This document shows, one piece after another, positions 1-47,600 of a stretch of DNA of 64,000 nucleotides. How positions within the stretch are numbered: position 1 is the first letter of the stretch; every line of letters starts with the position of its first letter. This stretch comes from Nectonema munidae (taxonomy: Eukaryota; Nematomorpha; Nectonematoida; Nectonematidae): assembly GCA_030549495.1 (NCBI GenBank), contig JAUIRK010001037.1, positions 528,501-592,500 of the forward strand, read 5' to 3'. The position numbers were made by a program, and so were the translations under genes. Under the pieces are notes generated by a model. That model saw only the letters and a program-made list of their open reading frames with translations, did no database searches and had not been told where the DNA came from.

Positions 1-194
1 TTTCAATAATTCTGATGTTATCATAATTTTGCATTGCCAACAAACATAAAGTGGCAAAACAGATATTTTATTTTGACTTTAAAGCGAGAGTCTTTTAGAT
101 GATGGAATGGCATCATGACATCATGACGATTTCATGAGGAAAAAAACTTTTGAACTAGGATTGGTTGACAAATATTCAAAGTGAGAATCTGTTC

Positions 195-994
195 GGAACT
201 GTTCAAAAGTGTACCAAATTTAAGGAGTTAAATGGCAAAAGAGTGATAAAATTTTTAAAATTCAAAAGAGTGACAAATCAAAAAACTGACAAAAAATGCT
301 GAAATTCAAAAGAGTAACAAAAGTGACAAAAATTAAAAGAGTGATATGACAAATGAATGACATAAATAACAAATCTTAAAAGAGTGACAATGCAAAACAT
401 ACATAAATATCAGTTACTATTTTTACAAATGTAGACATCAGAAAATTGATTTTTTATATTGTCTTGGGTAATTTATACTTAAATTTTTAATTGAATTATA
501 ACAAATTTTAGTTTATGATTAATTTTCATTTATTTATTTATTTTATTACACAAAACTTACTTTTTTATAATTAGAAGTTGTTACTTATTTACTCTATAAA
601 ATATACATTTTTTAATAAAGACGACATGAAAAAGAGTGACAAAATACGGAAATTCATAAGAGCGACAAACCAAAGGCAAAAGAGTGACAAAATATCTAAC
701 AAATTTAATAGAAGACTTCAACAATTACCCTAACATAACTAACTGGATGACTAACTAACCAACAAATTAACTAAGTGAAAAATAGGCTATCTAACTAGCT
801 CTGCAACGAACAAACTAAATAACTAACTATTGAACAAAATAACTGACCTTTCATTTGTCACTCATTTGAGTTGTCACTCCTTTGATTGATATTTAATTGT
901 GTCACTCCTTTGTTATGCCACTATTTTGAGCACAAATATAATTTGCTTGAGCAAATTTGTCACTCTTTTGATATGTCAGTCTTTGTTAGTAACC
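195..994. mobile_element. Non-autonomous element with inverted arrays of AAAAGAGTGACAAAT words
   Basis: The word AAAAGAGTGACAAA and variants recur at 15-16 bp spacing on the + strand at about 200-400 and 627-700, and in reverse complement at 848-990. Flanks AATCTGTTC (186-194) and CGTCTGTTC (995-1003) agree at 7 of 9 positions, which suggests a 9-bp target duplication. Ends start with GG on each strand. No coding capacity is seen. Between 720 and 850 there is an AACTAACT-type simple repeat. Assignment as Mutator-like is inference from the 9-bp duplication and array-type ends. Confidence 0.6.
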
Positions 995-1003
995 CGTCTG
1001 TTC

Positions 1004-1408
1004 ATATCACATGATAAAAACACATGATACTGATAAAAGCCTAAGATAAAGAATATTCTTTAATAGGAAAGTTTTTTGTTTGGAAGAAGTCTGTTCTAAA
1101 TAAATCTTTAAAAACGGTTTTTTCAAACACAGGTTAGAGCAAAAATTTTTGATTAAAGTAGAGCTACCAAGGAAGGTTCATGATAGAATGTATAGCAAAT
1201 ACAGGCTGCATAAAGTATAGAAGAAATGACTTAGAGACTACCAGCTCGATAACGAATTTGTAGCAAAAAAAGACGGATGTCTAATAAAGGATATCATAAT
1301 GTACTAACAGGTGAAATATTTTGATGAATTAAGCACCAAACGTTGATTTATTAAATAATTTCAGAAAATATTTATCAGAGAAATACTGAAAGTAGAATTT
1401 ATTTTTAG
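1004..1408. other. No feature recognised
   Basis: Between the array element and kn exon a I see no coding segment or repeat. It is presumably intron of kn. Confidence 0.5.
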
Positions 1409-37246
<35,838 letters not shown>

Positions 37247-37273
37247 AGATTCATATTGTTTTTTAAAATGCAG

Positions 37274-37279
37274 AATAAA
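37274..37279 (+). promoter_or_regulatory. Poly(A) signal of kn
   Basis: AATAAA, 28 bp after the kn stop codon on the same strand. The base composition is permissive, so chance is possible. Confidence 0.55.
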
Positions 37280-40200
37280 TTGTAACATTAAGACTTTTAA
37301 AAATGTTTTGTATTTCAGAAGTATAGAATGCGGCATGTCAAACTCGTGAACTGATTGCTAGAACAAACTCATGCTATATCTTTTGCCCAGCGACTTGCGT
37401 ACGTGAAAAGGCTGAAAAAAGTTTTTAAGAAAAATCTAAAATATATTTTTATAAATTCACATCTTAAGCAAAGAATATTAGAAAACCAGTGTACATATTT
37501 CTACTGGAATAGATAAAACTTTAATTAGTAAGCTAATAAAGATACATAATTTGAAAAAAAGTTAAAATTATTATTGATATTTAAACAGTAAAATATTTAA
37601 CTTCTTTTTTGTATTTTTATAAAAAAAATATCTGTGACTTTTCTCAGATCTATCTCTTTGTCTAAGTAATAATGAAGAGGAGATGTTATTTATAGGATAT
37701 CAAAGATTAGTAGAACTTCTTATACACTGTGAATATTAAATCTACATTCTACATAGACAAAATCTTTAAAATTTGGATAGTGCAACAAAATGTCGTAAAA
37801 ACAAAATTATATAATTTACAGAAAAAAATGCGAAATTAGTAGTTAAATTAGTTTAGTAGTATCTTTTTTCCGTACATTTTTGCAACCAAATTATGTTCAA
37901 CACTGAGCCACACAACTTTTTCAGATGTTCATGAAGTAACTTAAGATTTAAGTACTAAGCATAAGAATATATCTTATAGCCGCGTATTCTAAACTCTTAA
38001 CATTTTTTGAATTTTGTAATTTCAAAAACTATTCATATCTTCTAAAATCTTGGTTGAGCATTTGAGGTAGAGCAAAATTGAGGCAACGATGTCTTTGAAA
38101 TGTATTCGTGAAATTTAGAGTCATAAGTTTTGACGACAAAAACTCTAGAAGTCGGGCAAGCTTTGATAAATTAGCGCCGATTTGCGAAGTTTGTAATTGT
38201 TGGTCTGAAAATTTATCAGTAATTATAAAATTTAATCACTAATGTAACTTATGGAAAAGATATCCTAGCAAAATACGGAATCATTGGATACTCTGCGATC
38301 CATACTCTTTATATGCACACAAAATCAAAATTTATACTGGAAAATATCCTGGATTGCCATAAAAAATAAGGGGTGCAAGTTGTTTTGGATTTTACATCAG
38401 ATTTGACGGGTCAAAACGTTACTTGTGATAATTTTTTACTTCATAGCCCCAGGGTCAAGCACTTTTGAAAAAAACTAATCTTAGTTGGTACATTGAGAAA
38501 AATAAACCATAGTTACCTCTTTCAGCCAAACAAAAATCTAACAGTGTGTTTTCTTTAAAAAAATTTATACAAAAGATATTTATAAATATTTATCTAAAAA
38601 AGTATAAAAGTGTCATCTTGCTGAGTACTTTACATAAAAATAGTGAAATAAGTGATAGAGATGATAAAAACCAACACTTATTCTTGACTATAATAATACA
38701 AAGGGCGCTGCTGATGCTCTGGTCCAAATGATTTCGAATTTTCCTTGTAAATAAAGAACCAAAAGGTGGCTGTAGATTGTGTTTTTGAGCATGATTGATG
38801 TTTCTACTTTCAACGCTTTTATAATTTCGTTAGAAGTCGATCCTGAATGGAGTAAAGCGTTTTCAAACAAAAAAAAACCAAAGTTTATTGAAATTTTTGG
38901 TCCTAGATTTGAAAATGCCATTTGAATACACAAAGTTGTCTATTTTATTCGTCCAAGTTGAGAGTGACATTCCCAAATGGATCTACCATGAGTTGATTTC
39001 GGCATTGTTAGGGTTTTAATGACCTTGCCTACCCTTGTGGAATTTCGAGCCCTCCAAAAATTAAATTGCAAACACCTTTTTCAGACAAGGGAGAAGACTG
39101 ATAAGCAATTTCTAACTTTACCGCTCTACATACCAGCCTTAAGCACAAAAAATTAGTAAAAATCTCCTTAATTAATATTTTGCATCTCTGAATGCCAAAT
39201 TTCTCATAAACTTAGCAATAATGGTGAATAATAAGCAAGCATAGTATACAATTTGAAGAGTTACTTTTTTATCAGCTATTTGACTAAATGTATAACAAAT
39301 ATAACTAAAACTGAGTATATTTTATATAGTTTATAATAATTAACTGGCAAAACCAAATTGATGCCAATTGATCATTTTTATTCAATCAATCTACTAAGCA
39401 ATAAAAATAACATATTATTATTAAAATAAAGAAGTATAATAAAAGTTAATTTACTAAAATCCAATAAATAAATTAAAGAACATCTAACAATAAAACGAAT
39501 ATTTAACTCTTTAAATATTTCATTAACAAATTTGAAAACTATTCATTGACTTAACTTACAACTTTTTCAACTAATCACAAACTAATTGATATAAAAAGTT
39601 ACTTATTGGTTAAGCTACTTGACTTATTAATTAATAAACCATAACTTAGAAACAAAATCTCCATATAACCATCAATTTCTAAATTCATAAAGTGGCGTAG
39701 CCTGGATGGAGCCGGTGGGGCAGTGCCTTTCCATTGCTAAGTGCATCCCCCTCCCATTTTTATTCTGTTAAAAATTTAAAGCTATTATAAATCTATCTGC
39801 ATTAATGAACTGTTCAAATTTTTTTAGCAAAAATTGCACAAGCTAACAAAATTTTTAATAAAAATTTTGTAGACTTTTAATTTTGTGAGAAATTTGAGAT
39901 TTTTTTTTGAAAAAAATTTGCCCCTTTGTGCCGCCCATTTTTTTTATTTTTCGCTACTCCGCAGTATTCATATACAAAGAAATTAATTATTTTATACAAA
40001 ATATTCTTCAATTTCGCCGAAAATTTGTGAATATTTTTTTTAGAAAAGTCTTTTTTCATCCGGGCTTTTTGATCGACTTTTATGAGAACTTAAATGATCT
40101 CGATTAAAATGAAATGTAAATCATTCACATAAATGAGTTGAAGGTTCACTTATGAATTATAATAAGGCTGTTGACTAAATTTTAAGCGTTTACCTAATCA

Positions 40201-40317
40201 GAAACATCTTAGTATTGAAACCAAGCTCTGCTGAATAGAAATAAAAAGTAGAAATTCTAAATCAGAAGTATCCGCCGAAATGTGGCACATGCAGTAACTG
40301 CATTGCTCCAACTCTAG
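37280..40317. other. Intergenic stretch downstream of kn, nothing firm
   Basis: AT-rich with scattered short open frames. The segment 39690-39950 starts GTGGCGTAGCCTGGATGGAG and contains GGGGCAGTGCC and TTGCCCC...GCCGCCC pieces, which look like old transposon-end debris, not a gene. Confidence 0.4.
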
Positions 40318-40396
40318 TTTGTATAGTGTGGAACAATTGTTTAAGACTCTTCGTATTATTCATTCTGATCTGCGAGATTCAATGAAAGAAGATTTG
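40318..40396 (+). CDS. Possible isolated coding exon
   Basis: Between a CTCTAG acceptor and a GTATGG donor lies a 79-bp segment reading LYSVEQLFKTLRI then IHSDLRDSMKEDL. The composition is protein-like and less AT-rich than its surroundings. No family is recognised and no partner exon was found. It could be chance or a transposon relic. Confidence 0.25.
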
Positions 40397-40922
40397 GTAT
40401 GGATATTTTTCGTAAAAACAAATTCTTCATTTTCTTCATCCGCCTTTTATTTTCACTTTGTTTTTTGTATTCAGTGTAATTTTTCTTAATTTTTAATTTC
40501 ATTAAACGTGATCCCTTCTATAAAATAATTGGAAAAACAAATAAGCTCACAACAAAAAAAGCTCCAAATTTTCTGACATTTCCTAAAATCGCAGCTCCAT
40601 CTTTTGATACCTATTCAAAATTGTACGCTAGTTGGATGAACGTATTATGCCAAAAATCTATTCTACATCTTCTTGATTTTATCAAATTTGTTCATTTTTT
40701 TTATCAAACATAACATTTCAATTTTAGCATGCTGGATCCAGTTGTTACATTTAATTCATATTTAAATTGTAAGATATTTCAAGTGAATAATAATAGAAAA
40801 ATAAAGAGGATAATTTTCTCAAGTCTCGTGATTTCTCTAGGATCAAGGGCAAAAAATCCTTGAAGTCTCGAGAAATGAGACTCGACAAATCTGAAGACAT
40901 TATTTCTTGTTTTCTTATTCAC

Positions 40923-41197
40923 TGGCGTATTCAGAGGGCGGGTAGGGGGAGGCATTGGACCATAGCCCACCTTTTTTAAAATGAAGTATCGATCTTTTAT
41001 ATTTATTTGCCTTCGAGTCTATTGAAATAGTTATTTTGTGGATAGATGATATATATTAGAAATTCAATGTAATACGAATTATCTTTTGAAAGTCAAACTT
41101 CATTAATAAATAACAGCGTTGTTATGATGATTATTTTAAACATTCCCACCCCTTAAAATTTTTAAAGCCTCCCTAAAATAATTTTCGGAATACGCCA
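40923..41197. mobile_element. MITE with TGGCGTATTC terminal repeats
   Basis: TGGCGTATTC at 40923 and GAATACGCCA at 41188-41197 form a 10-bp perfect inverted repeat around a 275-bp unit with G-rich left and C-rich right subterminal segments. No target duplication is evident, so the superfamily is unknown; hAT is the best guess from the style. Confidence 0.55.
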
Positions 41198-41460
41198 TTT
41201 AATTCCGCTAGCATTTAATATTTTGTATAAAAAGCAATAAACTTTATTGTCAAATTGTATGAGATTTATGAGCAATAATTAGTTTATTTTCTGTCTAAAT
41301 GAAGAAATGTATGAATTTAGTCCAGGTCGGTCATGCATTGATTCTCGTACTCTCTATCATTATTCACAAAATGGAAGCAAAATTCAAAATTACAAAAAAA
41401 TTAGTTGAAAACACGCTGATATAAAAAGAAATGTGTTTAAACGTGAAAGGAAAGTCGTTA

Positions 41461-42219
41461 TTAAAAAAGGGTGTTGGTGGCACTCCTTTCCATGTTTGTA
41501 CAGTAGATGTTATTTTCAGGGGAACACACGTTTCTACTACTTTTTAATAAGGAAAGATTGAATTTAGAAACGAAGACATTTTTCCTAATGCGTTTGCCAA
41601 GCTTTAGGAAGGACATGGTGAACGCGTTCACGAAGTCTTTGTATGTGTTTCCATACTTTTCCAAACTCTTTTCTTCTTTAAAGTTTCTGTAGGCATTTTC
41701 TTCAACCTCGGGTACAGGAAAATTCGTTGTGCAGTAGATTTGGTGAAAACGCAGGCCATTGAAAGGCGACATCTCTCTCTTTTTTTCTTGACAGAGCTTC
41801 GAAGCATTTCTCCTAGAAGCCCTCTCAAAGCCCCTCTTCTTTTTTGAGCTGATGGATGAAAAGTTTGGAAAGCGCTTCTCTAGGTACTTCGAGTAGTAGG
41901 GTAGACTCTCGTCATTTTCCGGGAAACGCGTATCTCTTCTTCGTGGAGTACAGGCTTTGGCCTTTTCTTCTTGAAAGCGCTGACAACTGTAAACTTCGCT
42001 ACTATTGTCAACATGTTTGTCTTCTTTCTTGTCAAAATCTTGTGTATTGTTTTGCGCGTCTTTTTTGAGATTCATTTTCAATTCTTGGGTTTCGTAATCT
42101 CCTCTTTCCCTTAAAAAGGTGACGTAGCTACTTTCAGCCTCACTTTTTGTATTCACGATATCCATCCTTTTGTAATACGCAGAGTATATTTCATCGTAAA
42201 TGCCAGAGTCATTATCCAT
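41461..42219 (-). CDS. Intact 252-residue protein of unknown function
   Basis: A single uninterrupted frame from ATG to TAA, far longer than background frames and clearly less AT-rich than its surroundings, so likely a real host gene or exon. The product is hydrophilic and has no evident signal peptide or membrane span. It starts MDNDSGIYDEIYSAYYKRM, has an acidic/Lys-rich first third, a basic middle with KKKRGF, RASRRNASK and EKKRE clusters that could act as nuclear localisation signals, and a C-terminal part with YKDFVNAFTMSFLKLGKRIR. I do not recognise a domain. AATAAA-type signals lie on the - strand near 41240 and 41283. No transposon features flank it closely. Confidence 0.65.
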   Translation of the reverse strand: MDNDSGIYDEIYSAYYKRMDIVNTKSEAESSYVTFLRERGDYETQELKMNLKKDAQNNTQDFDKKEDKHVDNSSEVYSCQRFQEEKAKACTPRRRDTRFPENDESLPYYSKYLEKRFPNFSSISSKKKRGFERASRRNASKLCQEKKREMSPFNGLRFHQIYCTTNFPVPEVEENAYRNFKEEKSLEKYGNTYKDFVNAFTMSFLKLGKRIRKNVFVSKFNLSLLKSSRNVCSPENNIYCTNMERSATNTLF

Positions 42220-44262
42220 TTCTAAAGTGCAAAAAAGAGCATTTTACTACAATTTAAGGATGAAGAAGGGTGAAAAGAAATGCTCGCTCTCTACTTTTAA
42301 AAATTAATTATGCTAATAAGTACTCGTGTGGTAAAACTTAATGGGAAAATAATGAATTGTATATAATATAACATAACATAACATTTAAGCAAAAAAGCGT
42401 ATAAAATATTGCGTTGCTTCTTACAATATAATAAAAAACGTCATGACGTAGATTGTTTCAAACCTTTCAAAAATTCACGTTCATCAGTGTAGGGGAAATA
42501 TATATACGTTGGCGAAATCCCGGGGATCCTTTTAATTTATGCTTGTTAATTATGAGTAGGATAACGTTTAACACCCTTTTTGTTTTTCTAGAATAACATT
42601 GTTCAATTGAAGTTTGTAGAATAGTTTGTATTCGAATGTTATGAAATAAAATAAAGGAGACATTTGTTATTATTATAAATTTTTCACTGAAAAGAGCTAT
42701 TTTTCGATTTCCAATATATTTTAGTTTTTTTTAAATAATAAATGGAAAAATAATATTTTTCATGGATTCAGACACACAAAAATGATATTTAAAATATATG
42801 AACAATTTACATGTTAAAAATTTCAAATAAATTTATTGACCTTTTATTTGTTTTGAATGGTCAGGTATTCTGATAAAATGAAGGCTTTTTCATGGGTGCA
42901 CCTTACTCGGTAATATTTTGTAACTTGCTTATGGTAAGATTAGAAATGTATTCCCTGAAATTAGACTTTTTTTAAATGTTTTTTATTGCCTTGTGAGGAT
43001 GATTCTTTTATCTCAATCAAATATTAATAAAAAGTTAGAAATCTTTTCGCTATTGTCAATAATAAACAGGAAAACATTAAGTTTACGGTTCACAAGAAAA
43101 GGATGACGTATTAAATTCTTCAGATGTAAAACTAAAAAGCGAAGACCTTTGTGCTCACATCGCCAGCAAGTTACACTGACTCTCCTTATATCGACAATAT
43201 GGGGACAGCCATCGAATAAAAATTAATTCACCACGGGTTGTTCGTATATTTTACACGAATTTTCAACAGTTTAATTTTTGCATTATCCTAGCAGAGCTTG
43301 AAGCTGCACTTGTGTACATCAGGCGAACGAGAAAAGTTTCGTGAAAAACTAAGAACGGCGCTCCAAAGTACCTTCTTTTTGAGGGAACACAATTAGATGA
43401 CCATCCGAATACAGAGTAGAAACGACAAGTAGAAAAGGATTTTTCAATTCTATGGCTAGAAGTCATGTATAGCTGCCATTTATTGTTTGACATCTATGAA
43501 CAAATATATTCAAATTTCATCAAATCATGCATAATTTTTATGCTCTGTTGATAATCCACTAAGCTTTTGAAGGAATCCATCTTTCAAAAGCTTGGATTGC
43601 TAAGCTTGCATGTGAAAATCTAAAAATATGATTTTTACTAATCAGGATCATAAGTAGAATCTTATTTTGAAAATCAAGATCATAATCAAAATTAGAATTA
43701 TAGAAATGAAAAAATCAGAATGAAAATCAAAGTTGTAATTAAAGAATTGAGAGAATCAGAATCATAATCGTTATCTACAATCGGCGCAAATACTGACATG
43801 TCACATATGATATATTTAACGAAAAAAACTCTTCGCGGATGATCTATTGTAATGAAATCGTATAAATGCAAGAAATTCAGGAATATTGGAACATCTGTCG
43901 TCTTTTCACTGTGTTCTTTAACAAAGAAATGATACCCCATTTATTCCCTTCTTTATCTCCTTCTATTCTAGAAAGAACGAATTTTGTGCAGCCAGTACCA
44001 AGGGCACAACAAGAGGGCGTAGGTAAGCCTCGTAAGATAAGCCTATGTTATAAATTTTTTTATTTTTAATTAAATTTCTAAAAGTTTTACCTTCTATTTT
44101 AAAACATTATTTAAGATTTATAAAAATATTTACTTTCAGAATGGAATTAATTCAGAATGTTTTTTACTAATAACAAAAAATCTTTTAGTTTTTGCCCACT
44201 CCTTCAAAAATTTCTGATTGCTGTCCTCAGTTTTTGTGTAAATTTCCGGCCTTTTTTTATTA
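42220..44262. other. Intergenic stretch, nothing firm
   Basis: Short frames only. A possible acceptor near 43120 is followed by a coding-looking run (DVKLKSEDLCAHIASKLH) that ends after 18 residues and does not fit the acceptor phase, so no exon is called. Confidence 0.4.
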
Positions 44263-44369
44263 AATGAGACAAGGATGTTATACGAGACTAACTAGAAGTG
44301 TCATACATATATAGAACAGCATACATATATTTAATGAGACAAGGATGTTATACGAGACTAACTAGAAGT
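44263..44369. repeat. 37-bp direct repeat, 70-bp period
   Basis: AATGAGACAAGGATGTTATA plus the next 17 bp occurs identically at 44263-44299 and 44333-44369. This is a recent short tandem duplication. Confidence 0.9.
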
Positions 44370-44404
44370 AATTATGCTTTTCATCAATTTCTGCCTTATT
44401 TGTT

Positions 44405-44418
44405 TCAAGATGGCGGCC
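44405..44418 (+). promoter_or_regulatory. YY1-type motif CAAGATGGCGGCC
   Basis: A perfect match to the consensus AAGATGGCGGC of the zinc-finger factor YY1/Pho, common near transcription starts. The ATG inside it opens a 12-codon frame only. A GTAAGT donor-like site follows at about 44511, so a noncoding first exon is conceivable. The sole evidence is the motif. Confidence 0.3.
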
Positions 44419-45014
44419 AAGATTTGCTGGGTTCATACTCACATTTGATAAAATTTCATAGCACAAAACACAGTGGTTTCTCTTCTCTCTTATCTCGGTT
44501 CTGATAAAGCGTAAGTAAACGAAGTTTCAATAGTTACGGCATTTGTGTTAGATTTCAAATCGGTCTCTAATGTGAATCCAATTTACTCCCATCTTCATTA
44601 TCAAATTTGTGTTTGCTTGATTTGTCTTTTCGTAAATTTGCGGCTGTTTATGAGAATGTGGTATATAAAAACTTTTAATGGGATTTAGCTTGAAAGCAGA
44701 GCAGACAAAGGGGAAAGAAAAAATGTCTGAGGTAGTAAATTTCCTTGAAAAAATTTAGAAAAATGGAGGATTTGATAATTTGGAAGAAAAGTTACATTTT
44801 CAAAAATTAAGGTAAAAAAGAAGGAACGATCGTGATAAAGATAATAGTATTGAAAGAATGGAAAAAAAATTTAACAAGAGGATTTATTTAGAAAAATAAA
44901 CATGTGGTTTAGTTACAAGGTATTACAGAAGGCCAATTGCCACTTCCACGCATTCCATCAAGAAAAGAGAAAATGCAATAAAAATAAATAGCAGGTTGTA
45001 AAAGAACACGAATT

Positions 45015-45028
45015 ACACACACACACAC
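45015..45028. repeat. (AC)n microsatellite
   Basis: Seven AC units. Confidence 0.8.
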
Positions 45029-45688
45029 CAAGAAGACAAAAAAACTAAGAGAGTCTAATATATTTTATCTTTCTAATATATTATATTATTTTAATTTTTA
45101 GACTCATTTTTTAAGAGAAATTTAACTACTCCCCTCATTCCAATTTATTTTTCTCTATGGATTCATTTTATTTGTCTGATGCTCTACTTTATACTCGCAC
45201 TTTCCAACAAGAAATAAGTGACGTTGCGTCAAAGACCCCTGTCGGAAAAATAATATCTCCCTTCACCGAATTCATGCGCCACGAGGCTTCCACATTCTTT
45301 TCTGTTTAGCAGATCCAGAATTTTCGAGAAAATTTTAAGAAATAAAAAGTTTGAGTCTTCGGCCATATTCTTTACAAATATATTCTTTACAAACTCTGCT
45401 CCGTATTTGCTAGAAAAAGTAACACCCTCGTGTATAATAGGTGTGTGTTAGAAAGAATAGCGGTAAAATTTTCAAAAATGCTTTCAATTTCCTTCCCAAA
45501 AAATAAGACTTGGAGACTTTATGGAATATTACATGTAACGCTAAAATAATCAAGGACCCTTAGTATCACACCACTGAAGATCCGCGTACCCAAAGTTTAG
45601 GACCCCTTCTTTATACTATAAGAGTAAAGAAAGAAACAAATTATCACTTAAACTTTCTCCTTACATATGTTAATTGATGCCTAGAGAG

Positions 45689-47600
45689 CAGGGTTTCCCA
45701 ACCTTTTTGCTGTTGTGTAGCACTTATGGACTTATTCTGTAGGTACGTAGCATATAACTTTGACGATTAGTTTTTGACCATAAAAGAACTATACTAAAAG
45801 GTTAACAGATACAATAACATATAAATATAATACAAGTTAACGAATCCGCAATTAAAAAATATACAAAACTTAATTTAATATAATTGCACATGTGCATAAC
45901 CATAAACATGCAAATTAACTTATCGACCAATAAGTACTCACGCGTTAGTCAATGCGATGGCTGGAGTTGCTTTTCTTCGACTAGTTTTGCAGCCGTGGAG
46001 AGATATTATGCTCCACAATATCGGAAATTGTGTTATGGGTTTGCGAAACGATTTCTTGTCTTCGACTTGATTGTAAGAAAGGTAGAAAACTCTTGTTCGC
46101 ATTCCCATGTCCTTGGAAATATGAGAAGCTGAGGAATTGCTTTTCACTAGTGGCGGATAGGAGGGACTTACATTTGACCAGAAGTTGGCCAATTTATGAT
46201 TTTCACCTTCTTCGCACTACAAATCGATGAGTTCTTCTTGTTCACCAGTTCCCACTGTGAGATCACCTGTGTTAATAGTAGTGAATGGATTCCGAATGTA
46301 AGTGCATGTTTGTGCATCACGATCATTTAAGAAGGACTGCTTGATTTCATCTTTCAACAGAAAGAGATCCAATGGAATACTAGGCTCCCCAATTGACACC
46401 ACATTCTCACACATTCCAAAAGGTCTGTTCTCAATCCACAAATCGAGCTTTCAACTAAATGCAGTCAATTTGATTGAGAAAACAATAATGTTACTTTCAG
46501 GGCCCTGAGAACAATTGAAATGATACATGACTCCAAAAATATCTGACAGGTAGGCAAGGTAAAGAATGAAGTTTCCATTTTCAAGGATCTTCAGAACTTT
46601 GGGATCTTTTGTTTGGAAAAACTGAAGCAGCTCCTTTCTCAGCACAAAAAGGAGCATAGTGGTATTCCCTCGAGATAGACACCTCACTTCAGTATGAAAA
46701 GCAATGCCCTGTATTCTGATCCGATATCCTCCCAGAAGACCGTGAAGAGACTACAATTTAGGGCAGATGTCATAATGTAGTTTACCATCTTAACTACCAG
46801 TTTCACGTTTGTCTTCATATCAGGAGGTAGAACTTTAGCAGAGAGAGCAAATCAGTGTATGTAACAGTGAACAGAAATGACAGATGGAGATACTTAGAAC
46901 CCAGATTTTCTCCCAAGCATAACAAGAGCGCCGTCATTTGTGCAAATTAATAGCTTGGTCCATTGGAGACCACTTTCTTTGAAAAAGTTTTCATAAGCTC
47001 GAACACGTCTTCTCCTTTTGTTGTAGTTGTCATTTCATTGGTCAAGAGTAATTCAATTCGAATTTCATCCTTTGCAGCATAACGCACATATACCAGAAGC
47101 TGTGCGCAGTTTGACACGTCTGTTGATTCATCCAGTTGTTTTGCAAATCCATATTTTAAGCCCTGTACTTCCGTAATGACTGGTTCATTAATAACAGTAG
47201 ACATTTCTGTAATGCACCTCTGTATCGTTTTATTTGACACTGCTTCATCAACGATGCCCTGCTTCACCATTTCTTGTGGAGACTTTTATTTCTTCGCCAA
47301 AAAAGTGCAATTTCACTACAGGCTGTCACAATACCAACCGACTGCTGATATTACCTCCCGGTTTTGTCTAGTCGTTTTTCTCATGTCTCTTGAAATAATT
47401 AGGATCGCGGTTTTTCTGGTCTGGATGATTCGTTTAGAGATGGCGTTGTAAAAGGCTTCATTGATGCATTTGATAATGTCTTCATACACACACCATACAC
47501 CATGGCTTAGAACCAAAATTAATATGTTGTTCGCTATACTGTCGTTTGGGTATCTTGATTTGACGCTATAATAATCTGAAATAAAACTAAAAGTTGTTTT
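45689..47600 (-). mobile_element. hAT transposon (ZBED5/Charlie-like), left end present
   Basis: The left end CAGGGTTTCCCAACCTTTTT is a Charlie-type hAT terminal repeat. The - strand encodes YGFAKQLDESTDVSNCAQLL (46947-47270, the catalytic Asp block), LICTNDGALVMLG and SVHCYIH (about 46850-46940), and LHYDICPKL-MVNYIMTSALN-like blocks. Then come EVRCLSRGN with LILYLAYLSDIFGVMYHFN-type sequence (46451-46687), and C-terminal pieces (45938-46441). Several frame breaks are present. The right terminal repeat was not found, so the end near 47600 is an estimate. Confidence 0.82.

Noticed and set aside
39877-40107. Overlapping open frames on both strands rich in Phe, Lys and Asn
   Set aside because: Their composition is what AT-rich DNA gives at random; there is no splice or motif support.
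42505-42530. ATCCCGGGGAT as a possible EBF-binding palindrome
   Set aside because: The spacing differs from the TCCCNNGGGA consensus and it stands alone.
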